From NCBI GenBank assembly GCA_022410635.1, contig JAJVDF010000190.1:718626-782625 (forward strand): a stretch of DNA of 64,000 bases. Direction: 5' to 3'. The translations under genes and the position numbers were made by a program. The DNA comes from Tretioscincus oriximinensis (Eukaryota > Chordata > Lepidosauria > Squamata > Gymnophthalmidae). Positions 24,213-35,245 of this stretch are shown piece by piece. The notes below the pieces were generated by a model. That model was not told the DNA's origin, ran no database searches, and was given only the letters and a program-made list of their open reading frames with translations. Numbering within the stretch: position 1 is the first letter of the stretch; each line of letters starts with the position of its first letter.

Positions 24213-24982
24213 TATATGGTTTCTTATTTTTTTAAAATCTCAAAGTGATTTGAACAAAAAAGCACCAATTGGAAAAAAACCCCAACAACTGAAAAACACG
24301 TAACCAGGTAGGTGAAGGAAGAGAAGAACAAACACCTGTGCAATAATGAAGCCATTCCAGCACTGTCAGGTAGGTGCCCTATGAAGGTGGGACCCCCCAT
24401 GAGGTGCACATATGCAGAGTGACATCATGGCGGCTATGGGAGGCAAGCGTATTCCCTAGCAGTGGAGCGGCCGTAGCAACACACATAGTGACCCATGACA
24501 AATTGGGTCACAGCCCATCCAGTTTAATACTTTGCCCCCCACAGTGGGCCATCAATTGCGTTTGTGCATTCTCAAGCAAAATTATAGAAGAACACCAAAT
24601 GGCCACCCATCCCCATAGGACTTTCTGGTCACCACAGGAAATGTAGTTCAGACACCTCTTGTGTGACGCAGCTTAAGCACTCCTAGGTTAAAATCAGATT
24701 TCACACACTCAGGAACTTGTAAATATTGACTTTTCCATTGATCTGTGTCTGCCGAGAACAAAGTTCTTGTGTCAATCTGCAGAGACAATCAGTATTTTGT
24801 GTTTGGAATCCAGTGGCATTCAGTGACAACATAGGCCAGTGCATTGTGAAGGACGCGGGAGCTAAAATCGGAGTCTATTAAAATGTGAGTTTCCCAAGTG
24901 GAAAAAAAGAAACACCCATATACTGGATCAGTGTTGACCATTGATAGGATTATTGTGGAGACAGTTTCAATATATAGACTAA

Positions 24983-25169
24983 GGCCTTGCCCACATGGTG
25001 TCTTATTCTGGGTAACGTCTTGAGATAGAACTTGGCCATTCACATCCCAGTATAGATTGTGGCAGGCCCCATTCAAGTCCTGCCATAATCTAGACTAACG
25101 TGTGGTTGTTGGCAGGATCCTATTCCAAGGAACAACCAACCCAGGATAAGGCTTTATTTGGACAGGGCC
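24983..25169. mobile_element. Palindromic MITE F, copy 2 (Harbinger-like)
   Basis: ggccttgcccacatggtgtcttattctggg pairs with cccaggataaggctttatttggacagggcc. Exact TAA flanks both ends (24,980-24,982; 25,170-25,172), the target preference of PIF/Harbinger. The centre (attgtggcaggcccc / cctgccataat) is also self-complementary. 187 bp, no coding capacity. Confidence 0.75.
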
Positions 25170-25547
25170 TAATATTTGAACTTCGAGCCTTTCTGCATTT
25201 ACTGATGTACTGAGGTCAATGGGCTGGCACACAGAACGGCCAGGCATTAAAATGAGTGAATGGCAGTAACACTTGGACTTTAATCTGAAAAGCCGGTAAT
25301 GGAAATTATGGATGTGATGATCTAAAAATGCAAAGGTGGATGTATGAATGGCTGTTAGACTTAATGGCCAAATTTATCCAGATTGGAGAGACTGACGGGA
25401 CATCTCTAAAGATCATTTTAAGAGAATTAAGAATTGAGATGCGCAGAAGCAATTCATTGGCCATCAAATCCAGGATACTGGACTAAATGGACTGGGGTCT
25501 GTTGATGATAACAATGTTTAATTATAACTCCCCTTTCACCAAAGCTT

Positions 25548-25930
25548 TCACTTTTGCATAGCTTTTGTTGCTTTCTCCACAACAGACACCCTGTGAAGTA
25601 GACAGGGCTGAGAGAGTTCTAAAGAACTGTGACTGTCCTAAGGTCACCCAGCTGGCTTTCACGGAGGAGTGGGGAATCAAACCGGGAAACTACCAGATAA
25701 GATAGACTGACCAGATAACCCCTTTGGGGTGTGTGTTGAAAACCTGTTTGGGGGGTCCCTCCCGATTTTTTTCTGAGGAAAAAAATTTATCTTTTTTTGA
25801 AAAAAATTTCCTCAGAAAAACCTGGGAGGGACCCCAAAACTGGGTTTTCAACCCCCCCAAAAGGGGTCATCTAGTCAGCCTAGATAAGAGAACACCACTT
25901 TAACTATTACCCAAACAGACTCTGATCTAA
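25548..25930 (-). mobile_element. tRNA-derived SINE, family 1, interrupted by MITE E
   Basis: Body at 25,556-25,702 (gcttttgttgctttctccacaacagacaccctgtgaag ... ccgggaaactaccagataaga) resumes at 25,883 (gataagagaacaccactttaac) with the MITE between. Confidence 0.75.
25703..25882. mobile_element. Palindromic MITE E inserted in a SINE
   Basis: 180 bp, almost entirely self-complementary: tagactgaccagataaccccttt ... ttcctcag against its reverse, ending aaggggtcatctagtcagccta. gataaga is duplicated on both sides (25,696-25,702; 25,883-25,889). Superfamily uncertain, hAT-like by duplication size. Confidence 0.8.
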
Positions 25931-26394
25931 CAGGTATCTCTTAAATTTGTGTCTTATTTTGTAGTTACAAGTAAAGTAGTTATCTAGAATTGTTCTAAGA
26001 AAAAACTATGTTTTGTGACATACAAAGGCTCAGTACATTTTAGCAAAAGTGCATGTTACTAGTTGACCCGTTATCTGCACAAGTTTCTGGAAGCACTAGT
26101 GATCAAAAATGTGCCCTGAACATTTTATAATTTTTAAGGTTGGAACTTCATCTCGTTCCCCGTAAGAGCCAAAGGTTGTTTGGAAAGGAAAGTAAGTTCT
26201 GATGAAAGTCTTATTATAAACAATGTTATCTGCTTGCTGATAAATCCAGATTAATTTTCAGAACAAGGTTCAGGACTTTATACTGGGTTGCCATAAATCT
26301 GCCTTAGGCTTTCACCAAGAGCAAAGATACTTGGAGGGGGAAAAACAACGTGGAATTTTTATAGACTGTATTAGAAAAAAATAGAAGATAAGCT

Positions 26395-26615
26395 TAGAAG
26401 AAGAAAAGTTGGTTTTTATACCCCACTTTTCTCAACTCGAAAAGAGTCAAAGCAGCTTATATAACTTTCTGTTCTCTTCTTCACCACAGACACCTTGCAA
26501 AGTAGGTGGGGCTGAGAGAGGTCACCCAGGTGGTGTTTGTGGAGGAGTGCAGAATCGAAGTGGGAGATTTCCAGATAAGAGCCTGACACCCTAACCACTA
26601 CACAAGACTGCCTTT
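26395..26615 (-). mobile_element. tRNA-derived SINE, family 1 with alternate tail
   Basis: Minus strand: ggttagggtgtcaggctct, then cacctactttgcaaggtgtctgtggtgaagaag and cgagttgagaaaagtggggtataaaaacc with a gaagaag tail. Confidence 0.75.
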
Positions 26616-27109
26616 CAAGTACATGAAGTGTAGCAGTGACTCAAGGATCAACATTGTCCAAAGCATCATGTTGGTCAGGGAGGCCCTGTCATCTTGGCCC
26701 CTGCATATTGGAAACTCTGTAATACTAGGTTAACTTTGCTTTCATATTTCAACATCTCTGCTTTTCTTTTGCTGTGGAAATAAGGTGGAACAGCTTGGAA
26801 ATGCTGAAGCCGTTGTTGACTCAAGGCCAGTTGGACTCAGAAGACCAATAGAGGCCACCAATAACTGGGAGGACTGTTGTAGAGAGAGATTTGAACATTT
26901 GAACGTAGGTCCTTCTGTCCATGCTGGTGCACTAATGGAGAAAATGGGTAGTGAACTCAGTGTTTGATATAAGAACCAACCACCTGTTTGTCTTATTTTC
27001 TGTATGATCTTTTATCAGTAAGCATTGACACACTGCAATGGCTGGGAAGTCTCCTTGTTCTGGAGTTTTGGCCTGTCATGAGCATGCGGAAATAGAATCT
27101 AAGGTTCTA
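26616..27109. other. Unassigned intergenic DNA
   Basis: Nothing recognised; short open frames lack features. Confidence 0.4.
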
Positions 27110-27117
27110 GACAAATT

Positions 27118-27340
27118 AATTGAATATCATAGCTACTAAGATGAATCTGTTGATACTGTCTCTGGGATGGAGCAACAGGCAGGACTCCCAAAATACCATG
27201 TGCAGGAAGATGAAAACAGTTGAGGGGTTTGCCGACTTCTGCTTGAGAGTGCCCGGGTGCAATTGGTGGGTTACTGTCTGCCAACATTTCATGGGGCAAA
27301 ATGTTAGACTAGATGGGCTCCTCTTATGTTCTTAACAATC
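27118..27340 (+). mobile_element. CR1 LINE 3' end
   Basis: gggatggagcaacaggcaggac, gcttgagagtgcccgggtgcaattggtgg, aaaatgttagactagatgggctcctcttatgttctt. Only the 3' UTR. Confidence 0.85.
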
Positions 27341-28187
27341 AGGGGCACCTTCTTATCTACTGGAGGAACCAGATGTTTTCTGCATTAAGTTAAAGCCCAA
27401 ATTGTAGCATGGTTTTGCTTTGTCTAGGAAAACATTGTGCAGAGGTGTATGAACTGCTGCTTTGAATATTTCCCAAAGCATTTGAACCAATCACAGCTCT
27501 CTTAACTCAAGGCCAGAGTTCATTAAGTTGATAACCTTGCAAACCTGGCCTTAGAACAATATGAACTGATGTAAGCCTTGTGCAATTTGCTGCAATTCCA
27601 GCTCCTACCAGACCCCTGAACCTTTTGTTCTTGTTGCTTAAAGGTCTGGGAATATCTGGAAGAAGTGATGCAGTGACATCCACACACCCTGATGCAACAA
27701 CACCTAGCCATGCTCCCTTCCAGCTCCAAAAGAAGAAACCTTTTGGTTAAATTCCAAAAAGTTGAGCCACTTCTGGGATCATATCCTGAACTACTCAGTG
27801 TAGGCTGAGTTCAGTCATTAGTCAAGCAGATGGCTGTCAGCTCACTCTGCGTCCCTGGATATGCTTCTGGTCTAGAATACTTTTCCCCCTAGAATCAGGA
27901 GCATCCTATACAGACTGTGTGTAGAAGTAACCTTAGAAAAATGAGCTAGAGGTAGAAGCTCAAACATCTTAAGTTCCTTCTGCTTCTGGTAAGAGAAGTT
28001 ACAGTCGCCTTCTTTTCATTGCCAATTGGCTTCTTTATAAAATCCAGAAGCTGCTAACTATAATGTAACCAGGAAGATGTTAACAGCAAAACAAGAAGCG
28101 AGTAGGGAATACTTAAAAATGCTCCAGGGAACTGTAACAGAAGTGCTGATATACATATCAGCTTATTTTCTGCTCTTCTGTTCATTC
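27341..28187. other. Unassigned intergenic DNA
   Basis: No gene or repeat recognised. Confidence 0.4.
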
Positions 28188-28195
28188 TGCTCTAC

Positions 28196-28532
28196 TAGGG
28201 TTGACATATGTCCCGGAAAACCGGGATTGTCCAAGATTTGTGGACAAAAAAATTGTCCCATCCGGTTTAATAAAAAAAAATTCTGGTTTTCCGTCCCGAT
28301 GTCAGGAGGAGGAGAAGGGAGGGACGGGGTCAGGTTTATAATCAGTTTCTTTTGTGCCTCCTGTCCGAGTCCGAAGCAATGACTCCTCGACCCACAGAGA
28401 GGCAGCAGCAGTCAACGCAGTGGCAGGGCATGGGCTTTTTTTTCTTCCTCCGCTGTGCTGCCTACCTCGTCGCCAGGGGAATAATTTCTAAATTGTGTCC
28501 CAGCTTGGGACACTTAGATTATGGTAACCCTA
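28196..28532. mobile_element. Nonautonomous hAT-like element, short form
   Basis: Starts tagggttgacatatgtcccgg and ends gattatggtaaccctA. tgctctac is exactly duplicated on both sides (28,188-28,195; 28,533-28,540). The left end with ccgggattgtcc matches the right end of the element at 11,305 in reverse complement, so both belong to one family. 337 bp. Confidence 0.85.
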
Positions 28533-28559
28533 TGCTCTACTATTCTGATGTAGATTTTG

Positions 28560-28910
28560 GCTGCAGGCACTTGTGGGGTTCAGACTACAATGAGACTTAC
28601 ATGATTATCCACTCCGTGTGGCAACAGAGCTTCAATTATCCATTCAGGGAAAAAGCTCCGTTGCTCTGGAATATCTTCTTGCCGATTCTTTTAGGAATCA
28701 GCACAAAATGTCTGCTTTCCCAGTGAGCAGCCTGGTGTGTGCTGCACTGCTGCATGAATTCAGACAGGGGAGAAGATGCCTGCCAGCCAGCCGGACTGAC
28801 GAATTGCAGCTGGCTGGCATGCGCAGTATTGTCTTTCCTTTTTCTTGCCAGATTTTGCAGGTAAGCGGAGATGAGTGAAACCCACAATCTCTTTTAGATT
28901 GCAGGGTTAA
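28560..28910 (+). mobile_element. DNA-transposon-like element A, copy 3
   Basis: Shares gcagctggctggcatgcgcagtattgtctttcc and gtgaaacccacaatctcttttagattgca with copies at 19,755 and 20,921. Cut at the right by the L1-like insertion. Confidence 0.55.
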
Positions 28911-28914
28911 ATTC

Positions 28915-30715
28915 TTTTTTTNNAAATTAATTTTTATTGACATTATTGTAAACATAAAGAAGTACATGTGAACAAACATATACAACAAGATCTATCTCAA
29001 CCTCCCTCCCACCCCCTACGAGAGACCGTCATTATGTTTTACATCATGATTAATATGAATATCAACACAGATGCAAACTAGAGATCAAGACAAGTGTATG
29101 ATTGATAATCCTGTATCAGTCACTTAACCCATCAACAACCAAAAATGCGACCAGTTCTGTACCCATGATTTAGTAATACGAAGACCCAAATATTTGAATC
29201 TTTTTTCCCTAATAACATCAAAGATCAAAATCTCCATTAAGTAATCCAGCCATAAATCAATTGACCATTTATTTTTATCCCTCTAGCCACTTGCAACAGT
29301 AATTTGAGTGGCCCAAACACATCTCTGCAGAATATATGACTTGGATTGTGGAATGTTAAGATTATTTATATTACCCATGATTGCTATCTCTTTTGTAATT
29401 GGGATGTTACCATCTAAGGTTAGAGAAATAGCGCTAATGATCTGATTCCAAAACCCAACCACGAATTGTCAAACAAACACCCTATGCAGAAAGGTTCCTT
29501 GTATTGGGCATCCATGCCAGCATAAAAGAGACCCACCTCCCAAATGCACCACTTGCATTGGCATCCTATACCACCGAGAGATAATTTTAATGTAGGTCTC
29601 TTTGAATTTTGTACATTTAATATACCGTAAACTGGCAATCCAGTGCTTCCATCCAGCCTTGTTTATAGCAATATTTGGGGGACCATTTATTGTATAGGAG
29701 AGAAGAGTTCTTGTATTTAATCCTTATAAGTAATAAATATAGTTTTCCAGTTAGATGTGGTACAGCTTTAATTCCATCTTCCAATACAAGTTTAAATAGG
29801 CCTTTTGGCTGGGATATACTGAGTTTAATTTCTGGTGTATTAATGAACTCAAATACAGCCCTCCCAGCTAGCCAAATATAATCTGCATTGTTTGCCATTC
29901 TTAATTGCAAAATGGTTTCAGGTTACCCAGGACATCAAAAAAATCTCCAAGTTTCTTAAATTGAAATCCTTCTAAATCCCCCGTAGGATTTATGAGCTTT
30001 GTCGATGATATATGATATATGGAGGAACAAAGCTTCATGTGCCAGGATTTCCAGGTGTCCCATAAGGTTCTAAGGGGCATTAACCACAGTGCCACCTTGA
30101 TATTTACATAATTAGAAGAATATAATTTTTTGAGAATTTGCGTAAATTTCACACCGCAGTTAAGTGTCTGACATAGTTGANTAATATAACTGTGACTGAC
30201 CAAATCAAATGCTTTATACACATCCAATTTAATCAAAACTAATTTCTTGTGGTGCTGTTGAGTGTGACTCAGGACATAAGTAGTTATTCTGATCATATCA
30301 GTGATTTGCCTCCTTCTGAAGACCCCATATTGATCCTCACCTATTATTATTGGTATAATTTTCTCTAATAGCTTAGTAAGAATAGCTGCATTCGCTAAGG
30401 TAATAGGATGATAAGATTCCGGGTTTTCTGCAGGTTTCCCTTTTTTTAGAATTGGAAAAATGTCCGACAATTTCCAGGATTGAGGTAAATGTTGTGAATC
30501 CATAATGGAACTGAATAATTGGGAGATTTTCCAGATTTTAAATTATAGATTGCATTTTTAATCTCATTGCTAGTTATATTACTATTTAACATCGCCAAAT
30601 CCTCGTCTGAAAAAAGGTCATCAACATCCAAAAGCAAATTATATCTTTTAAAAAAGAAAGGTTTAAAGTATTTAAACCACTTAAATAATACAAATTTCAT
30701 TTTAAGAAGTGCGAT
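28915..30715 (-). pseudogene. L1-clade LINE ORF2 remnant (reverse transcriptase)
   Basis: On the minus strand, frames between 30,503 and 29,901 read NPESYHPITLANAAILTKLL, DQYGVFRRRQITDMIRITTY and LVLIKLDVYKAFDLVSHSYI: the RP(I/V)SL, GF..GR and LD..KAFD motifs of L1/Tx1-type reverse transcriptase. Downstream frames (29,910-29,420) hold the C-terminal region. Poly-T near 28,915 marks the 3' end. Frame breaks show it is dead; the endonuclease is missing. Confidence 0.75.
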
Positions 30716-31551
30716 CTTGATAATGTGTCATTGGAAGTCTCCAGGGATTGTATCTCTTCAGGGTATGCAGATTCCACAACAAGTCTGAGCAGAAACCACA
30801 GATGTTCTGGGAATTAGTGCTATGCCTGTCTCTGAAATTGAAGACAGCAGCCATGGTTTCTCCTTCCAATGCTTTCCCCCATTTTTCATATATCCTGTTC
30901 TCCCCCACTGATAAAAGGGGCAAGACAGTGTGGCTACCTTTTTACATGCTCCTAAGATACACACTATGCAAATTGTGGTTTGCAAAACTAGACCAGAAAC
31001 AGTACAGTCAGGAGTTGACATACTGACATTTGCATAAGTGCCAGTTTAACTTGTTCCACNATTGACACTGAGGGAGAAAATTTCCCTGACTTGAAAGTTG
31101 CAAGACTGGGACATTTCACCCTTGCGTCTGAAAATGACCCATTGGTAGAGTTCAATGAAATGTCACTGACAGGGCAGGGGGCAGAAACTAGGAGCCAGCG
31201 CAGGTTGGAATTGCTTTTACACTGTCCACTGATATTGCTAGCATCTGCCATGCCCAGGAATGGACCAGACATTGTTTCAAGGAAAATTGTGGACTCCCAT
31301 GGTATGCAAAAATGTGCAAACTCCCTGTGTTGAGGACAGCATGGTCCAAATTGACTGTATGAGATGGTGTCTGGGGGAGAGGAGGGACAAATGGTTGAAG
31401 TAATGAAGGAGAAACAGAACTACCAACTTCTAGTGTGGGGTGCGCCATTTCCAATGTGGTTCAGGAAAGGCAAGAATTTGGAACCATGTCTGGAAGCTCC
31501 CTTAGTTATGGGTGATGAACACACAAATGCCACATTCTTCCCCATCTCTAC
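30716..31551. other. Unassigned intergenic DNA
   Basis: No gene or repeat recognised. Confidence 0.4.
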
Positions 31552-31812
31552 CTCAGTTGCTAAGGAGACGGTCTTTCAGGTTTCGAAGCCCTTTGTCGAA
31601 CGTGGGGAGGGGTGAGCACCTTCAACTAGCCTGAAACTCTAGCCAACTCAGCTATTCGAAAAAGATGCAAATTTGTATTCTGCATTTCAATTAGATAAAT
31701 GAGTAACATCATTAACCTGATGGGGAAGATAGAATAAGGTGTAAGCCTTCGGGCCAAAATTAATTCTGTAAGCCACTGTGGAATAGAGTGGTATATAAAA
31801 ATTCTCTTCTTT
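31552..31812 (+). mobile_element. tRNA-derived SINE, family 2
   Basis: cagttgctaaggagacggtctttcaggtttcgaagccc, gaggggtgagcaccttcaactagcctg, agctattcgaaa, and the tail ctgtaagccactgtggaatagagtggtatataaaaattc. Confidence 0.8.
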
Positions 31813-31925
31813 CTTCTTCGTTCTTGTTCTTCCGTCTCCTCCTTTTTTTTCTTCCTCCTTCCTCCTCCTCCTTCCTTTCTTCTTCTTCCTGCTCCCTCCT
31901 CCTCATTCTCCTCCTCCTCCCTGCA
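31800..31925 (+). repeat. Polypyrimidine tract at the SINE end
   Basis: About 125 bases of ttctt, cctcctcc and related units, almost without purines, continuing the ttcttctt end of the SINE. Confidence 0.9.
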
Positions 31926-32018
31926 TACAAGAGTATTTATTCTGACTCTAAAAATAAGAGATCATTGGTTCCTTGGCACCTGCAGAAACAGATGTTTCTA
32001 TGAAGACTCCTGCCATCT

Positions 32019-32076
32019 ACCTTTCTATCATTAGTCTCCAAGTGCTACAAGCCCCCTTGCTGGGCTTTCTACAAAA
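32019..32076 (+). mobile_element. Penelope-like 3' tail fragment
   Basis: ctacctttctatcattagtctccaagtgctacaagcccccttgctgggctttctac corresponds to the end of the tail ...agtctcaaagtgctgctagctcctttgctggactttct. Confidence 0.55.
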
Positions 32077-32108
32077 GTAATTGCAGCAACTCTTTGGATT
32101 GCTGTTCT

Positions 32109-32868
32109 GAACATAAGTACATAAGAACATAAGAAGAGCCATACTGGATCAGGCCACAGCCCATCGAGTCCAGCATTCTGTGTCACACAGAGGCCCACCA
32201 GATGCACCTGGGCAGTCCGAACAAGAGGAAAGCAAAATATGCTCCTGTTCATGACTCCCTGCAAATGGTATTTCAAGAGTCCTGCCTGTTGCTCCATCCC
32301 GGAGGCTACATCCAGACAACTATCTTAGTATCCATTTGTACCCTTAGTGTCCATAAACCTGTCTAGTCCTGTCTTGAAACTATCCAAGCTGTTAGCTACC
32401 ACTACCTCTTCAGGAAGTAAATTCCACAGGCCGATGACCCTCTGGGTGAAAAAATATTTTCCTTTGTCTGTTCTCACTTTTCTACCCAACAGTTTCAAGG
32501 AGTGCCCTCTGGTCCTTGTGTTGTGTGATAGAGAAAACATTTTTTCTCTATTCACCCTGTCCATCCCATGCATGATTTTGTANACTTCAATCAGATCACC
32601 CCTCAAACGTCTCCTTTCAAGGCTGAAGAGGCCCAGAAGTTACAGCCTTGCTTCGTAAGGGAGGTGCTCCAGACCCTTGATCATTTTTGTTGCCCTTTTC
32701 TGCACCTTCTCCAGTTCCAAAATATCCCTCTTGAGATGTGGTGACCAGAATTGAACACAGTATTCCAAATGTGGCCTCACCACAGATTTATAAAGAGGCA
32801 AAACAACATTTGCTGACTTATTTTCGATTCCTTTCCTAATTATCCCCAACATGGAATCTATCAGAATA
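32109..32868 (-). pseudogene. CR1 LINE, 3' half including reverse-transcriptase C-terminus
   Basis: On the minus strand, from 32,852: [59 protein letters not shown], then [15 protein letters not shown] and GLWNLLPEEVV, followed by the 3' UTR (cagaatgctggactcgatgggctgtgg). These are C-terminal motifs of CR1 reverse transcriptase. The 5' part is missing. Little decayed apart from a frame change near 32,620. Confidence 0.9.
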
Positions 32869-33545
32869 GATGGTAAAATCTCACCTTCTTCACAAATCCT
32901 CTTCTCTCAAGCAACAAGTCACCAAACCTCAAATTCCCATTCAGATGGTCCCACGGCTATTAAGCTGATTGCAGAAGCCCAAGCCAAGCAACAGAGAGCT
33001 TGTATTGCACAATATATTTCATAACACAACAAGGTATGCTTGGGAAAGCTCTATGTATTGTACTCTTTCTCATTATATAAAAGTTAAGGCTTTTTAAAAA
33101 AGTGACTCTTGCTTGTGTGAATACAAGGGCAAACTGATGGTGTGATGGAAATCAAGGACAAAATAAAATGAACACAATTTTTTTTAAGATGGCCTAGAGG
33201 AAAAACACAAGATTTCAATTGACACTGCACAGAAAGGGTTATGCAAATATTTTGAAAAAGTGAAGCCAAAATACATGCAGGAAAACATCCCAAAGATAGT
33301 TGAGAAGCAAACAAACATTGTTAACAAAAACAAAAAAACCCACAGAAAACTTTGTCCAGATTATTTGCATAACTAGACGGAAGCCAGGTACAGAGTTGCT
33401 TTTTTTTGTATATGAATCTGCTAGGAATTTTCCCATTGCACAACACATTTTGTAAATCTTATTCTTTTTATCAGCTTAATCACCTCGCCTCCACTCAAGT
33501 CAACAAAAAGTTTACAGATCATTAAAAATTAGCTTGTAACCCATA
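32869..33545. other. Unassigned intergenic DNA
   Basis: No feature recognised. Confidence 0.4.
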
Positions 33546-33558
33546 GTAGACTGGGACA

Positions 33559-34235
33559 ATTTCAGAGAAATAGCCGTGTTAGTCTAGCAGAAAGTCCAGC
33601 AAAGGAGCTAGCAGCACTTTNAGACTAACTTGAGAAAAGTGGTTGGCCTAAGCTTTCGTAGACAGGTCTACTTCTTCAGATGCTGAGGGACTAATGTCAG
33701 GGTCAAGTATTTATAGGGAAATGTGTATGGGAGAAGACAAAGCATATGCAACTGTAGGGAGGGGTTGAATTGCTTGTTAGAAAAACAGGTAAATGGCAGG
33801 AACGAATCTCCTTGTGTGAAAAAGTCCCTGGGGCAACAAGGGGCAAAGTCTAGTAGAGAAACAATCAAATACTTAACAGGTGTCATAAAAATGTATAGTT
33901 GGCCAGGAAACCATTGTCTCTGTTAAGTCCTTTGTTGATGGCCTGGAACTTGTGAATGTATTCAAGTTCTGCTGCTTCTCTTTCAAATCTTCCTTTGTAG
34001 TTTCTTTGTTCAAGAACTGCAGTCCTGAGGTCTGAGAGAGAATGTCCTGGAAGGTTGAAATGTTCAGCAACTGGTTTCTGTGTGTTTCCATTTCGAATAT
34101 CTGATTTGTGTCCATTTATTCTCTGGCGAAGGGATTGTCCTGTTTGCCCAATGTAGAGTGTAGAGGGGCATTGTTGGCAGAAAATGGAATACGCCACGTT
34201 AGAAGATGAGCATGTAAAAGTCCCTCTAATGTAAT
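33559..34235 (-). mobile_element. Penelope-like element, GIY-YIG end, 5' truncated, with target duplication
   Basis: Bounded by exact 13-bp repeats gtagactgggaca (33,546-33,558; 34,236-34,248). The minus strand encodes CSSSNVAYSIFCQQCPSTL, YIGQTGQSLRQRINGHKSDI and PVAEHFNLPGHSLSDLRT to about 33,883: Y-x-I...YIG, the conserved R, and later EREAAELEYIHKFQ with the catalytic-type glutamate and a closing KGLNRD motif. A 330-bp tail follows, ending tctgctagactaacacggctatttctctgaaa. The reverse transcriptase is absent, so the copy cannot move itself. The fit to Penelope-like (perhaps Neptune) elements is from the domain; the family name is inferred. Confidence 0.8.
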
Positions 34236-34479
34236 GTAGACTGGGACAGANATAGGCACAACCATTAACATAATGTAATAGCACAGGATACAACAAATGA
34301 ATATAGGCAGGTTACTGTCATGCGAAGGTTAGGTTTATGCCAATTTGGTAGTTGCTGGATTATAAATTAATATAATACACAATATTTTTTGACAGGATTA
34401 GGAACTGGGAATCCTGCTGATATTATTCTGCTGTTGCCTACTGATGAAGTTAAGCAAAGACAATTGGAATCCAACACGA

Positions 34480-34899
34480 AGGCTGCGTGCGCACGATGAC
34501 CTAAAAACCACTACAAAGCTATATTCCAGAATACAGCANTTGCATGTGTGTGCACACCAAACCTGTATATTCCGTGATCAATGCCCCAGTTCCGTAATAT
34601 CCCTCACTGATCTTGTGGCAGTGTAGTCTGAATTTTTTTTTTTACTCGCAACAGCCAATAGAAGCAACTGCTGGGTTCTTGCTTGTTATAACATCTCACC
34701 TCTGATTTGTGCCCATTCATGCACAAGCGGGAGGATGGGGGTCCTCCGGAACCATGTCTGAATGTCCCAGCAATAGTTTATTCCGGGGGAAAAACGGCAT
34801 TTGTTGCGGGTCGACTACTGAAAAAAGCTTAACACATGTGCCTGATACTCCTTCATAGCGCTCTGAANGAGGCAGAAAATAGCTGAGTGTGCGCAGCCG
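34480..34899. mobile_element. DNA-transposon-like element B, copy 2
   Basis: See the copy at 19,976. Ends ggctgcgtgcgcac and gtgtgcgcagcc are inverted repeats; gaa flanks both sides, consistent with a short 3-bp target duplication. No transposase. Confidence 0.7.
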
Positions 34900-35093
34900 A
34901 AGAGAGCTATGCCGCAAAGAAATACTGTACGCCAACAATGCCAATGACACGGTGAAGGATAGCATATCATAGTTTGCAGGAAAAGCTCAAGTTCAGATCA
35001 AGGTATTAAGGTCAAAAAAAATCTGCCGATTCTACTTCATACACCTGTTTTGTCCAGTTCCTTGATCATCTTAGATACCTTACTGAACCCAGG

Positions 35094-35245
35094 GTTGGGG
35101 CAGGACCAAAAGTGACATTACGGCAGGCACCCTTCCCAGAAGCAGAAACTAGAAGTGACATCAGTTGTGATGTCACTTCCAGCCCCCAGGGCATCCTTTC
35201 CAGAAGTGGTGTCGGGGGAGAGCATCACCACCAAACAGGAAACGG
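35094..35245 (+). repeat. Dispersed repeat D, copy 3
   Basis: aagtgacattacggcaggcacccttcccagaagcagaaactagaagtgacatca, related to 5,040 and 9,238. Confidence 0.45.
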
